Source: Lachnospiraceae bacterium
Lineage (GTDB): Bacteria > Bacillota_A > Clostridia > Lachnospirales > Lachnospiraceae
Length of the DNA: 28,418 bases
Assembly: GCA_024684065.1 (NCBI GenBank)
Contig: JAIKXO010000013.1
Span: forward strand, 1-28,418
Direction of reading: 5' to 3'
Both the position numbers and the translations under genes were made by a program. The notes beneath the pieces are model-generated. The model was not told the origin of the DNA and did no database searches. It worked only from the letters and a program-made list of their open reading frames with translations. Positions 19,440 to 27,464 of this stretch are shown piece after piece. Positions within the stretch are counted from its first letter, which is position 1. Every line of letters begins with the position of its first letter.

Positions 19440-22184
19440 TTAAGGTCCAAACGGCAGCGCCATCTGCTCCGGAAGTCCCAAAAATTGGTCTAATGGTCCA
19501 GTAATTGGTACAAAACCGTCCGAGTCAGGTGATTCACTTGTATTCGTTTTCATCGTTCCTCCTGCCGGATGCGGTGGCAGCGTGTTCTCGGAAAATTGCC
19601 CTATGTCAAAGTTGATAAATCTCGAATTCCTTCCACCGAACCGCTTCGTTATACTGTATTCCTTCTTTCCTGCTGCAGAATTATTAACCTCAATGATCCC
19701 GTTGTCAGCCAGGTACTTCATCGTTTTTCGCGGGCTGTATCCTGCCCGGTCGAGCGCCTGATTCAATAGTGACGGGTATATATACGCCCTGTCTTTTTCC
19801 TCTGAAAAGAAGCCGAGGCACGTCCCGACCGCTCTGTCTCCGAACTGGAGCCGGTTTGAAAGGATCCAGTCTACTATGAACTGCGTAGCGTTTTCGTTTA
19901 CGTCCTTGATCCCGGATGATAGCTGCTCTCCTATGATCGTCTTTGCCATCCTGATCGCGCGCTGCCGGCTCTCCGGTGAAAGCTTAAGAGGAACCTTCCC
20001 TGCGCCCGATTCTGCCTCATATTCGCTGTTTTGGAATAAGAGCCTGTCAACTATCGCATCGGCAAGCGCAACCGCCGTTATTCCTGAAATATGGCTGCCA
20101 CTCGTGCCGTCTGCCATGGCGTAGATCTCTTCAAATAATTCGTTGTAGGCTTCCATGATGCTCTTTTCATCCGTCCGCATCAGAAAATCAATAAACTTTG
20201 TCCCAGCGCATCCGAAATGCCGGGCTGTCTGCTGGTGCATCATCGAAGCGCTGCGCTCATCCAGAAACGGACCGCCGTAGATCTCTAATACTCTGGTAGA
20301 GACACCAGTCTGTGTGTTATCCCGTGAAAGCGGCTCTTCTCCTGTTGCCATGGCTATCGTCCGCCATGTATTAAGTGCCTGCAGCCCTCCGCCCTTGCTT
20401 CCTCTTGCTCTTCCGGTACCGGAAGCAAGCATATATACGATCTTTTCGAGGCCTTCCTGCTTATTGCCTGCAAGCTGGCGTTCATCTATGCCCAGCGGCA
20501 GGTCGTTATAAAATCCTGCCATCCGCTCGAGTGCGACCTGCGTGGCGTTAAAGTTAACCATGAGCCGCTCCGGATCTCCCCATACTGAAAGTGCTGCCTT
20601 GAGGGCAGCGGTCTTGCCGCCCTTGCTTCCGCCCCAGTTGTAAATCAAAAATATACGCTGCGATATGATCTTAAGAAGCGGAGCTGCGAACGCTGCCGAT
20701 AATATGAACCGGAACTTGTCACGCTCTCTGTGCGGCGCCATGATCTCCGTCCACTCTTCAAGTGTTCCGCTTGCGTGGTAAGCTGCTGCCCATCCTCTGA
20801 GCGACGGTTCTATGTCAAGTACGATGTCGTCTCCGTGTCCCGGCAGGAACCTGCCCCTTGTTTGCCATCCGAAAGTGGACGCGGAGTCTGCTCTCGTTAT
20901 TACCTCAATATTCTCTGCCTCTAAGCTTTCAAGGAACTTAACAACCATCTTTGCGTTCTCGCTGGTGACCGTACATCCTAAATCCGCAAGTGCTGTAATG
21001 CCGCGGTTTGTGAACACCACCGACCTGGGGAAGATTGCCCGCTGCCACATTTCGTCTCTCTTGAACGCTACTTCGATCTTTTCTTCGCCTGTCTCCAGAC
21101 TTTTAAGCCTCTGGGTTAAGATGATCGGAGTCCTGCAAACGAGGGACGGCGTCATCTTCTTTTCGTCGAGGTGGCTTATTCCTTTTTCCGAATACATCCA
21201 TCCTTCCGGCTGCCGCAGGTTGACTGGCGCTCCCTTGATCGCCTCCGGTATTACGTCCGATAAATTCTCTACATCAATCTTTTTTGCGATCTTAAGCTGA
21301 TCTTTGATCTTGGCCGTGGCGTCTTCCTTACCGGCTTCAATGTACAGCTCCGATGGATCCTTTACGCCGTATCCCTTGCAGCTGAACGTGTAAACGTCGC
21401 CCGCAAAACCTTCGTTATGAAGTACCCAGCATACCTTCTTTAAGAACGTCTCGCCGCCCTTATCCGGCTCTACGTGGATATAGATCTTAAGGCCTTCAAG
21501 GTATGGCACCATCTTTGCCTTAAAGTTGCTTGCTCCCGGGATTCCTAAAGCCGGGAACCCTAAATACCATAATGTGTGCGTGTCGCTCTCGCCTTCTACA
21601 AGGATCACCGAGCCATTGTCTTTCATATCCGAAAGCCGCCATAAGCCGTAAAGCGTAAGTTTTCCGCTGCTGCCGTAGCTCCAGCGGAATTCCTTTTTGC
21701 CGTATCTCTTGCGGAAAACAACCTCGTTGCCCTGCTCGTCAAAGTATGGGAGCCGCAGCCACTTTGTTTTCGTCTTCCGGTCCGTCACAGTCTTCGCTGA
21801 AAATTTCTTTTCGAGAAATTCTTCCGGGATCCGCTTCTGGAATGAATATTCCTTAAGCGTCAGGTCTTCGAGCTTTTCCTGCTCCTGCGGCTTTGCCTCC
21901 TGCGTCTTTCCGTACTTTTCTAAGATCTGCTTGTACGCTTCTTTTGTGTCTGTGTTATGGATTTTTGCCCAGAATGTAATGAAATTACCGTCAATGCATC
22001 CGGTGAAACAATGGCACTTTCCTGTTGATAGGTCTGCCGAAAAAGAATCTTTATTATCATCGTGAAATGGGCAGCGGCCGAGAAGCCTGTCGCCCGTGAT
22101 CGTAACGTGCTTAACGAGAGCGGAGTATTCTGCTTTGTAATCTACGAAATCATCTATATTGATCTGCTGCGCATTGCTTTGCAT
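19440..22184 (-). CDS. Primase-helicase: CHC2 zinc, TOPRIM and DUF927 ATPase
   Basis: A 914-residue replication protein. Residues ~25-65 form a CHC2-type zinc finger (GRCPFHDDNKDSFSADL, CHCFTGC). A TOPRIM-like domain follows with ILVEGESD (194-201), LGIPGASN and EPDKGG (239-244). From ~330 the DUF927 helicase-like ATPase has Walker A GGSKGGKT (518-525) and a LPLGIDERQ segment. The C-terminal ~150 residues hold a winged-helix segment (SPRKTMKYLADNGIIEV). Priming plus unwinding in one chain is typical of phages that use host DNA polymerase; no polymerase gene is in the window. It ends just before the iterons. The tail EQMALPF could be a clamp-binding motif. Confidence 0.93.
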   Translation of the reverse strand: MQSNAQQINIDDFVDYKAEYSALVKHVTITGDRLLGRCPFHDDNKDSFSADLSTGKCHCFTGCIDGNFITFWAKIHNTDTKEAYKQILEKYGKTQEAKPQEQEKLEDLTLKEYSFQKRIPEEFLEKKFSAKTVTDRKTKTKWLRLPYFDEQGNEVVFRKRYGKKEFRWSYGSSGKLTLYGLWRLSDMKDNGSVILVEGESDTHTLWYLGFPALGIPGASNFKAKMVPYLEGLKIYIHVEPDKGGETFLKKVCWVLHNEGFAGDVYTFSCKGYGVKDPSELYIEAGKEDATAKIKDQLKIAKKIDVENLSDVIPEAIKGAPVNLRQPEGWMYSEKGISHLDEKKMTPSLVCRTPIILTQRLKSLETGEEKIEVAFKRDEMWQRAIFPRSVVFTNRGITALADLGCTVTSENAKMVVKFLESLEAENIEVITRADSASTFGWQTRGRFLPGHGDDIVLDIEPSLRGWAAAYHASGTLEEWTEIMAPHRERDKFRFILSAAFAAPLLKIISQRIFLIYNWGGSKGGKTAALKAALSVWGDPERLMVNFNATQVALERMAGFYNDLPLGIDERQLAGNKQEGLEKIVYMLASGTGRARGSKGGGLQALNTWRTIAMATGEEPLSRDNTQTGVSTRVLEIYGGPFLDERSASMMHQQTARHFGCAGTKFIDFLMRTDEKSIMEAYNELFEEIYAMADGTSGSHISGITAVALADAIVDRLLFQNSEYEAESGAGKVPLKLSPESRQRAIRMAKTIIGEQLSSGIKDVNENATQFIVDWILSNRLQFGDRAVGTCLGFFSEEKDRAYIYPSLLNQALDRAGYSPRKTMKYLADNGIIEVNNSAAGKKEYSITKRFGGRNSRFINFDIGQFSENTLPPHPAGGTMKTNTSESPDSDGFVPITGPLDQFLGLPEQMALPFGP

Positions 22185-22223
22185 ACTTTATCCCGCCTTT
22201 GCTGTCATGTTATAGGATCCTTT

Positions 22224-22241
22224 GGGGAGGCAAGCCTCCCC
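22224..22241 (-). promoter_or_regulatory. Strong hairpin between SSB-like and primase genes
   Basis: GGGGAGG and CCTCCCC pair around a CAAG loop. On the minus strand it precedes AAAGG rather than a T-run, so it is not an ordinary terminator. Lying in the 89-base gap, it could be an RNA-processing or attenuation site that sets the ratio of SSB-like protein to primase. Confidence 0.45.
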
Positions 22242-22273
22242 GCCGGTTATGTGGTGGAGATTAGACCCCTGTT

Positions 22274-23074
22274 TTAGCTTCCGAACGGAAGGTTTTCTAC
22301 TGTTTCGGGAACCTTCATAAAGCCGTCCGCATCTGTCTGCGGTGCGTCCGCTGCCGGAGCCGTGTTGTAATCGCTGTCGTCAACATCGATGTCATCCTTG
22401 CGGTCTTTCAGCATCTCGGCCATGGCCTTGGCTGCTTCGATCTGCCCCGGGTTAAGCTTCCCTACGTATGCGAACACCGCTCTCGAATAATCAATGCCGC
22501 CGGAGCTCTTCTCTTTCTTCAGGGTGATCTTCGTGATCGCTTCGTAGCTGCGCATGCCCTTAAGAAGAATGCTCTTCCCGATATAGTTTTTCATATACTT
22601 CAGGGAAGTCGGCGGAAGTGAAATAATGATCGGCACCGGGTTATCCTCCCGCAGGAAGTAAAGCCTGTGTACGTTCTTGCACGCCTTCCCTGCACCGTCG
22701 GATCCGAACTGATTGAACGGGCAGCTTGCGCAGTCCCTTACTTCTCCGGTCTCCCGGTTTACACCGGTCTTTCCGTCCATGCTCGCGCAATCCGGAGCCT
22801 CGTTACCGCCTGAAAACTTCTCTGCCCAGTATGCATTCACCGGGTGGTGGTAAAGGATAACGCCGATAAGCTCCTTCTCAGTATCAGGATCCTCTCCGTC
22901 TTCTCCGGGGATCTCGAATACAAGCCCGCCGCCGCTGGGGATCTTAACCCTGTCAAACGGGATCGTTCCGAGTCCATCCATTTCCTCCGCCACAGCCTCG
23001 GCGATGTCCCCGGAAAGCGTGACGAGGTTGAACTCATCCTTTTTTGTTACCGCAACTTCGTTTTTCTTTGCCAT
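22274..23074 (-). CDS. SSB-like replication protein with Cys cluster
   Basis: A 266-residue protein. The central part has a metal-binding candidate cluster (DCASMDG, then DCASCPFNQFGSDGAGKACK), preceded by strand-rich segments such as GVILYHHPVNAYWAE and followed by RLYFLREDNPVPIIISLPP. The C-terminal ~45 residues are acidic and disordered (DDIDVDDSDYNTAPAADAP) and end ENLPFGS, like the acidic tail plus hydrophobic tip of bacterial SSB. I infer a single-strand-binding or annealing role from this tail and from its place before the primase. A good ribosome site precedes the ATG (AAGGAGGACAGATC). Confidence 0.6.
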   Translation of the reverse strand: MAKKNEVAVTKKDEFNLVTLSGDIAEAVAEEMDGLGTIPFDRVKIPSGGGLVFEIPGEDGEDPDTEKELIGVILYHHPVNAYWAEKFSGGNEAPDCASMDGKTGVNRETGEVRDCASCPFNQFGSDGAGKACKNVHRLYFLREDNPVPIIISLPPTSLKYMKNYIGKSILLKGMRSYEAITKITLKKEKSSGGIDYSRAVFAYVGKLNPGQIEAAKAMAEMLKDRKDDIDVDDSDYNTAPAADAPQTDADGFMKVPETVENLPFGS

Positions 23075-23086
23075 GATCTGTCCTCC

Positions 23087-23539
23087 TTATCTGCTTGCTT
23101 TTGCCCGGTCAAGGGCTTTTGTGTTTGCCTTGCGTCTGGAAAGTCCGAGCTTCTCATATACCGAAAGAACCTCGGAAAGCTCTTCCGGAAGCTCGCCGCT
23201 CTCTTCGACGATGGTCTTGCAGGTCGAGTTAAGCGTCCGCGGATCCACCCGTTCAACGATGATGTCTCCGAGCCCCTGCTCCCGCAATACCTCCAAAAAG
23301 TCAAGGCCTTTTTCAAGGAGCTTCTCTTCTCCGAGCTTGGAATACATCGTTTCCTGCTTCAGGGAAAAGTTGTAGCCGTCAACGATCGAACTGGGTTTCT
23401 CTTCGTCGATCATCATCTGGCAGATCTCCTGTTCCAACTCTTCCTTCGCTGCGTTGTTTGCCTTTGTTGCCTCAGCCAGCTCGTCCTTTTTTTTAAGGAT
23501 CTGCTGGTACTGATGGAGTTTGTCGTCAAGTGTCGTCAT
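23087..23539 (-). CDS. Hypothetical replication-region protein, coiled coil
   Basis: A 150-residue protein with a coiled coil at residues ~5-45 (LHQYQQILKKKDELAEATKA). An ordered C-terminal half includes SKLGEEKLLEKGLDFLEVLR and then VERVDPRTLNSTCKTIVEES. Proteins with this arrangement recur between SNF2 helicases and SSB-like genes in related phages, with no known role. The ATG follows AAAGGAGAACAGGATC. Confidence 0.7.
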   Translation of the reverse strand: MTTLDDKLHQYQQILKKKDELAEATKANNAAKEELEQEICQMMIDEEKPSSIVDGYNFSLKQETMYSKLGEEKLLEKGLDFLEVLREQGLGDIIVERVDPRTLNSTCKTIVEESGELPEELSEVLSVYEKLGLSRRKANTKALDRAKASR

Positions 23540-23555
23540 GATCCTGTTCTCCTTT

Positions 23556-24914
23556 CTAAAAATAGTCTCTCCATGTATCTACAATCGTTCTCGCAAGATC
23601 TTCTTTTTTCGAGAGCGCCTTGTAAATCTGTGCGTCGATGGTATGCTCAACCACTAAATGTATATAGGTGCATACGTTCCGCTGTCCGATCCTGTGGATC
23701 CGTGCCAGGCTCTGGCTGTATGCTGCGTAGTTGAAGTTAGCCGAATAATATACGCATGTGTCTGCTGCTGTCAGCGTGATCCCGAGGCCTGCCGTGTCGA
23801 TCTGTGCAAGGAAGATCTTCGTATCCGGGTTATTCTGGAAATCCTCAACGATCGGACCCCTGTCGTCGATCTTTACGTCCCCGTATATTGCCTGATATCT
23901 GATCTTCTTTTTCTCGATAAGCTGCGTTATCAGGCTTATCTCCGGCCGGAAGCGGCAGAATATAACAAGCTTCTTTCCTTCTCCGTTTACGTAGTCGTCT
24001 ATGATATCCTCTAAAGCTTGGAGTTTTCCGTCGAATACGTACTCCGGTTTCATTCCGTCATCCGGCTGAATAAATCCTCCGGTAAACTGCTGCAGGCGTA
24101 AAAGCTTGGTAAGCACCTGCGCTGCTGTAACCTGCCTGCCGTTATCAAGTTCCGCGTAAGAGTCCCGCTTGATCTGTTGATATAAAACCTTCGCCTTTCC
24201 TTCGAGCGGAATGTTCCTAGTAATAAATGTCTGCTCCGGAAGGTCGAGGGCCTCTTCTTTGGTCACACGGTATGCTATGGAGTATTCCTTGCGAATCAAG
24301 TTATCAAGGTCGCGGTAGCCTATGATCTGTTTGTTATTGAACCCGCCCATGATCGCGTATTTGTTCTTGAATGCGTAGAAATTTTCCCCAAAAACGGAAG
24401 GATTCAAGAAACGGTACTGCGACCAGATATCTATGGCGTTGTTCTGCACCGGCGTTCCTGAAAGAATAAGCTTATATTTCGCCTTGTCTCCGATATGGTG
24501 CATCGCTTTGGATTGCTGGGCGTTATGCGTCTTGATCCGCTGGCTCTCATCTGCGATCACCATGTCTGCGTTATATTCAAGAAGCGCCTCGAAAATCCCG
24601 TCCCGCCATGTAGATTCGTAATTGATCACCGCAACCTTCAAACCTTTAAGCGGGTATTCCTGCAGGCTCTTAAGCTCCTTGATCCGTTTGTCCTTGCTTC
24701 CGGTCAGGATTGCTGCCTTGTACTTGAACCGCGCGGCTTCTTCGATATCTCTTGGCCACACCGGGCATACTGAGGTAGGTGCTACGATCAGAACTCTTTC
24801 GATCGCTCCCAGCTCGTACGCTGCACCCATCGTGGCTATGGCTGTCAGGGTTTTTCCCGTCCCCATTTCGAACAGGTACCCGAACCCTCTGTTTATAAGT
24901 GTTTGTTTGTGCAT
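23556..24914 (-). CDS. SNF2-family helicase core
   Basis: A 452-residue superfamily-2 ATPase. Motif I FEMGTGKT begins almost at the start (residues 15-22), followed by motif II ADESQRIKT, motif III LSGTPVQN and motif VI SLARIHRIGQRN. It would translocate on DNA and remodel replication or recombination structures. The upstream Q-motif region expected in such proteins (PLFKHQMRGANMAL) is instead in the preceding gene, which overlaps by 22 bases in another frame. The ATG has a strong site, TTAAGGAGAAGGA, so the split looks deliberate or at least tolerated. Confidence 0.93.
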   Translation of the reverse strand: MHKQTLINRGFGYLFEMGTGKTLTAIATMGAAYELGAIERVLIVAPTSVCPVWPRDIEEAARFKYKAAILTGSKDKRIKELKSLQEYPLKGLKVAVINYESTWRDGIFEALLEYNADMVIADESQRIKTHNAQQSKAMHHIGDKAKYKLILSGTPVQNNAIDIWSQYRFLNPSVFGENFYAFKNKYAIMGGFNNKQIIGYRDLDNLIRKEYSIAYRVTKEEALDLPEQTFITRNIPLEGKAKVLYQQIKRDSYAELDNGRQVTAAQVLTKLLRLQQFTGGFIQPDDGMKPEYVFDGKLQALEDIIDDYVNGEGKKLVIFCRFRPEISLITQLIEKKKIRYQAIYGDVKIDDRGPIVEDFQNNPDTKIFLAQIDTAGLGITLTAADTCVYYSANFNYAAYSQSLARIHRIGQRNVCTYIHLVVEHTIDAQIYKALSKKEDLARTIVDTWRDYF

Positions 24915-25366
24915 TCCTTCTCCTTAAAAGCATTCTCGTTGCCGTCTAAGTAATCAAAGAACCTGTTTATTGCGTCCATCGCGTTCTCTCCGGGATCTTG
25001 CGGCCGCTGTGGTACTTCCTCCGGCTCGATCAATCCGAATGCAAGGAGCGCCATATTTGCGCCGCGCATCTGGTGCTTAAAAAGCGGTATCTTAACCGGG
25101 TAGTCGTATAGAGGTTTCGGATCCTCGTCCATCCGTTGCCGGTCAATGGATGCCTGCAGGTTATATAGCTGCTTGCGTGTTTCTTCAACGCTTGCCGGAA
25201 GCGGTACAAGCTTTCCGATCCTATTTAGAAGGTCAAGCGTGATCTGCGCCCAGTACCATTGATTCGTCCTATCCCATCGCATCATGCCCCAGCTGCGTAT
25301 CATCGAATGCTGCATACTGTTTACGTCTGCAAGGAATATGAAGTTATCTTCAATCTTCATCTTCAT
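24893..25366 (-). CDS. N-terminal partner of the split SNF2 helicase
   Basis: A 157-residue protein. Residues ~1-60 (IRSWGMMRWDRTNQWYWAQI) resemble the small N-terminal domain of phage SNF2 proteins. Then YPVKIPLFKHQMRGANMALL is the Q-motif region that normally comes just before motif I. An unrelated ~45-residue acidic end (PQRPQDPGENAMDAINRFFD) follows, and the frame stops. Motif I resumes in the next gene. I prefer the ATG at 25364-25366, overlapping the upstream gene. Confidence 0.7.
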   Translation of the reverse strand: MKMKIEDNFIFLADVNSMQHSMIRSWGMMRWDRTNQWYWAQITLDLLNRIGKLVPLPASVEETRKQLYNLQASIDRQRMDEDPKPLYDYPVKIPLFKHQMRGANMALLAFGLIEPEEVPQRPQDPGENAMDAINRFFDYLDGNENAFKEKECTNKHL

Positions 25367-25658
25367 AAGCCGGTTCCCTCGCTTCAAAAACTGCCGCTGC
25401 CATCTCGCTTCTCGGAAGATCTAAAAGACTTAGTATTTCATCAATCTTGATCGTGGCCCCGGATAAGTCGCTAAAGAAAACGAAATTGTCAACCTGCGCC
25501 TTATGCGCGAACTCGTTCTGCCTCTTATGAAGAAGCATAAGCAGGCGGCTTATCTTGTAATTTGCTATCGCTGCATCTTGAACGCTGTTTAATGTCAGGT
25601 TGAAAAGGTCCGCGTAACTGAGACCGTTTGCTTCCGGATCCATCTTTATTCCGTCCAT
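25350..25658 (-). CDS. Hypothetical early protein
   Basis: A 102-residue helical protein, NGLSYADLFNLTLNSVQDAA followed by KISRLLMLLHKRQNEFAHKA. The ending is acidic (EPAYEDED). It overlaps the next gene by 17 bases and starts two bases after the 3D-domain gene, so it belongs to the same operon. Family unknown. Confidence 0.6.
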   Translation of the reverse strand: MDGIKMDPEANGLSYADLFNLTLNSVQDAAIANYKISRLLMLLHKRQNEFAHKAQVDNFVFFSDLSGATIKIDEILSLLDLPRSEMAAAVFEAREPAYEDED

Positions 25659-25660
25659 CC

Positions 25661-26083
25661 TTAATCCTCCCCGTTATCAACCAGGCACACGTGAACCTTC
25701 TTTCTGCCGAATTTCATACATTCGTCGTAGTCCGGCATCCAGATATCAATAACTTTTCCGTTTCGGATCGGCTCTCCGCCCGTGTCCTCTATGGTGTAGT
25801 AGCCCCAAAAAGCGCCGGGATTGCCTTCGCCGTCGTCAAGGTATACTGCAACCTTCTTTCCGAACCACTCCCGCTTTCCCGCTGCTATACCGCGCCTTGT
25901 GTGCGTTCCTGTGGCCGTTGTCCCGTCGATGCAGTAGGCCGTCGCTGTCATCTGGACGTATTCCTCTGCTGCCTCTTCTTCCTCTCGCATGTAGTCGATG
26001 CTCATGGCAAGGCTGATTATGCTGTCCGATAAAATGTACATAAGGGCTATTGCCATTACTATTGCTGCATACTTCATTTTCAT
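25661..26083 (-). CDS. 3D-domain protein with membrane anchor (double-psi barrel)
   Basis: A 140-residue protein with an N-terminal hydrophobic segment (MKMKYAAIVMAIALMYILS), probably a signal anchor, then an acidic linker EEEEAAEEY. The 3D domain follows: MTATAYCIDGTTATGTHTRR, GKKVAVYLDDG, YYTIEDTGG, KVIDIWMPDYDECMKFGRKK. The Asp residues that name the family are present. The fold is shared with RlpA- and MltA-type peptidoglycan-cleaving proteins, so an extracytoplasmic cell-wall role is likely. Its place in the early operon, away from lysis genes, is unusual. Confidence 0.85.
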   Translation of the reverse strand: MKMKYAAIVMAIALMYILSDSIISLAMSIDYMREEEEAAEEYVQMTATAYCIDGTTATGTHTRRGIAAGKREWFGKKVAVYLDDGEGNPGAFWGYYTIEDTGGEPIRNGKVIDIWMPDYDECMKFGRKKVHVCLVDNGED

Positions 26084-26093
26084 ATAAATCCTC

Positions 26094-26243
26094 CTATAAT
26101 CTGTTTAGCGGGCAGTTTTTGCAAATATCGCTTTCTGAAAGCTCCATGCCTTCCGCGTCCTCGTCCCATGTTTCCGGGTATTTACAATACTTGTTACAAA
26201 TATCTGTTTTTACCTCTTCGATGATCTGCGAAATATTCTTCAT
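26094..26243 (-). CDS. Small CxxC protein (49 residues)
   Basis: Begins MKNISQIIEEVKTDICNKYC and ends SESDICKNCPLNRL, with two CxxC or CxxxC pairs that could bind zinc or an Fe-S cluster. The ATG at 26241-26243 follows AAGGAGGCTCGGTGC and overlaps the upstream TGA as ATGA. A longer frame exists but has no site. No family name is recognised, although very similar short proteins occur in many phage early regions. Confidence 0.7.
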   Translation of the reverse strand: MKNISQIIEEVKTDICNKYCKYPETWDEDAEGMELSESDICKNCPLNRL

Positions 26244-26443
26244 GCACCGAGCCTCCTTATCCTGCGCCGGAGCCTTCGTCCCCTGCGGCTGCGCATTAAA
26301 AAATCCGAAATCTCGCAGTCGATCTCTGCTACGATCAAGTAAAAAGTAATAACCATGAACGGTATCGCAACCGGCATCTTTACTTCGCAAATATTCAAAT
26401 AAAACACCGCTGTCATAAGAATTGCAATAATCAGGTTTTTCAT
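26240..26443 (-). CDS. Small membrane protein with arginine-rich tail
   Basis: A 67-residue protein with two hydrophobic stretches, LIIAILMTAVFYLNI and AIPFMVITFYLIVAE, then a strongly basic end RRGRRLRRRIRRLGA that would stay in the cytoplasm. The ATG lies after a GGAGGCGGAC site. It could be holin-like or involved in membrane recruitment; neither is supported beyond topology. Confidence 0.65.
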   Translation of the reverse strand: MKNLIIAILMTAVFYLNICEVKMPVAIPFMVITFYLIVAEIDCEISDFLMRSRRGRRLRRRIRRLGA

Positions 26444-26452
26444 GTCCGCCTC

Positions 26453-26884
26453 CTAATAAATGATGATGAACCGCTGCGATTTTCCGTCGACCCGCATCGG
26501 CTGGCTGAACGACCTCTTGTCGCCTTCTTCAATGACTTTTATGTATCCCTTGTCTGCCAGCGCCCTTGATGCGATCCTCGGGCGTATCTTGTGTTTTTTG
26601 CAGTAGTCGTTGTAATCTTTTGGCAAAACGGATGTTGCCGCATCCGCCGGTGTGTTCTCGTTTGGCGGGAACGCTGCGATCAGATCCTCCCGAAGCTTCT
26701 CAACGTCAATAATTGCAGTCTGCGTTCCTTGTCCTTTGTATGACCGCCACTCTTCAATCTCTTCGAGCCCGTCAACCGTGAAATCTGCTTTTTCCAAAAC
26801 TGCCATAATCAGCGGCAGTCTTTCTTCCGGGGCCTTGGCTATGATCCCCGCTATTTTAATAGCGTCCGCAAGCTCTATTGCCAT
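26453..26884 (-). CDS. Hypothetical early protein, possible winged helix
   Basis: A 143-residue protein. The first ~55 residues are helical (KIAGIIAKAPEERLPLIMAV). The C-terminal half contains RPRIASRALADKGYIKVIEE and ends KSQRFIIIY, which looks like a winged-helix with its wing. It overlaps the end of the next gene upstream by 10 bases. Function unknown; a DNA-binding regulator is possible. Confidence 0.6.
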   Translation of the reverse strand: MAIELADAIKIAGIIAKAPEERLPLIMAVLEKADFTVDGLEEIEEWRSYKGQGTQTAIIDVEKLREDLIAAFPPNENTPADAATSVLPKDYNDYCKKHKIRPRIASRALADKGYIKVIEEGDKRSFSQPMRVDGKSQRFIIIY

Positions 26885-27123
26885 GCCTCTTCACCTCCTA
26901 AAACGATACGGAGCACCTCTTCCTTGGTAAGCCCCAAAAACCTAAGTTCCGATACCGTTAAAAGCTCCGGGCTGCGAAGCTTCTTAAGACCCGTGTTCTT
27001 GCTCTGCCCTATCAGATCCCCGAAGTCTGAACGCTTCAGGTTCCGGGTTGCAAGATATACCCGCATTGTCTTTTCCGCCTCTTCGTTCGCCTTTTCGTGT
27101 ATGCTCTTTGCAAGTGCCGGCAT
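26875..27123 (-). CDS. Small early protein, possible HTH
   Basis: An 82-residue protein, helical throughout: AEKTMRVYLATRNLKRSDFG, then LIGQSKNTGLKKLRSPELLT. The second part resembles an HTH similar to Cro-type proteins. It lies 57 bases left of the Cro-like gene, and that gap holds a GTAACG operator copy, so it is probably under the same control. Identity uncertain. Confidence 0.55.
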   Translation of the reverse strand: MPALAKSIHEKANEEAEKTMRVYLATRNLKRSDFGDLIGQSKNTGLKKLRSPELLTVSELRFLGLTKEEVLRIVLGGEEAWQ

Positions 27124-27167
27124 CGTGTATCACCCCTTTGCTTCTGTAAATCCTACAGTTACTTTCC

Positions 27168-27184
27168 GTAACGTGCTGCGTTAC
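27168..27184. promoter_or_regulatory. Operator copy 2, GTAACG-type
   Basis: GTAACGTGCTGCGTTAC has the same 6-bp arms and spacing as the copy at 27409-27425. An additional half-site pair GTTAC-TTTCC-GTAAC overlaps it on the left (27158-27172). It covers the stop of the Cro-like gene and lies upstream of the next one. Confidence 0.7.
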
Positions 27185-27381
27185 TTTTTGGCGAAAAAAA
27201 TATCCGCCGGGTTTTCAATTTTGAGAAAAGAAATCATTTTCTCGATCTCGTCGCTGCCAAACACGCCATTTTTCATTTTGGTATAGAAGGTTTTTTCTGC
27301 AATACCGATAGCGTTAGCGACGTCTTTCTGGGACTTCCCGTTCTTTGCGATGATCCCGCGTAGCTCATCTACTCGTATCAT
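27181..27381 (-). CDS. Cro-like XRE regulator
   Basis: A 66-residue HTH protein: GKSQKDVANAIGIAEKTFYT is the helix-turn-helix, followed by KMKNGVFGSDEIEKMISFLK and an FFAKK end. It is transcribed from a perfect consensus promoter divergent from the CI-like repressor gene. It sits first in the long early operon, the normal position of a lytic-growth regulator. The ATG follows GAAAGGAGGAGCCAAACA. Confidence 0.88.
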   Translation of the reverse strand: MIRVDELRGIIAKNGKSQKDVANAIGIAEKTFYTKMKNGVFGSDEIEKMISFLKIENPADIFFAKK

Positions 27382-27408
27382 TGTTTGGCTCCTCCTTTCG
27401 TGTTTTGG

Positions 27409-27425
27409 GTAACGTAATACGTTAC
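27409..27425. promoter_or_regulatory. Operator copy 1, GTAACG-type
   Basis: GTAACGTAATACGTTAC is a perfect palindrome with a central A, just downstream of the early promoter's -10 (about +4 to +20). It matches the copy at 27168-27184 in all twelve arm positions. Likely bound by the Cro-like or CI-like protein. Confidence 0.8.
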
Positions 27426-27435
27426 TATGGTTGCG

Positions 27436-27464
27436 ATTATACGCCGCAAAAAGTGACTTGTCAA
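27436..27464 (-). promoter_or_regulatory. Early (lytic) promoter
   Basis: On the minus strand TTGACA (27459-27464) and TATAAT (27436-27441) are both perfect and 17 bases apart. The -35 is embedded in the TGACTTGTCAAGTCA palindrome. This is the main leftward promoter for the Cro-like gene and the replication operon. Confidence 0.92.

Noticed and set aside
24893..24914. Programmed minus-one frameshift joining the two SNF2 parts
   Set aside because: The overlap lacks an X-XXY-YYZ heptamer, and the second gene has its own strong ribosome site, so separate initiation is simpler.
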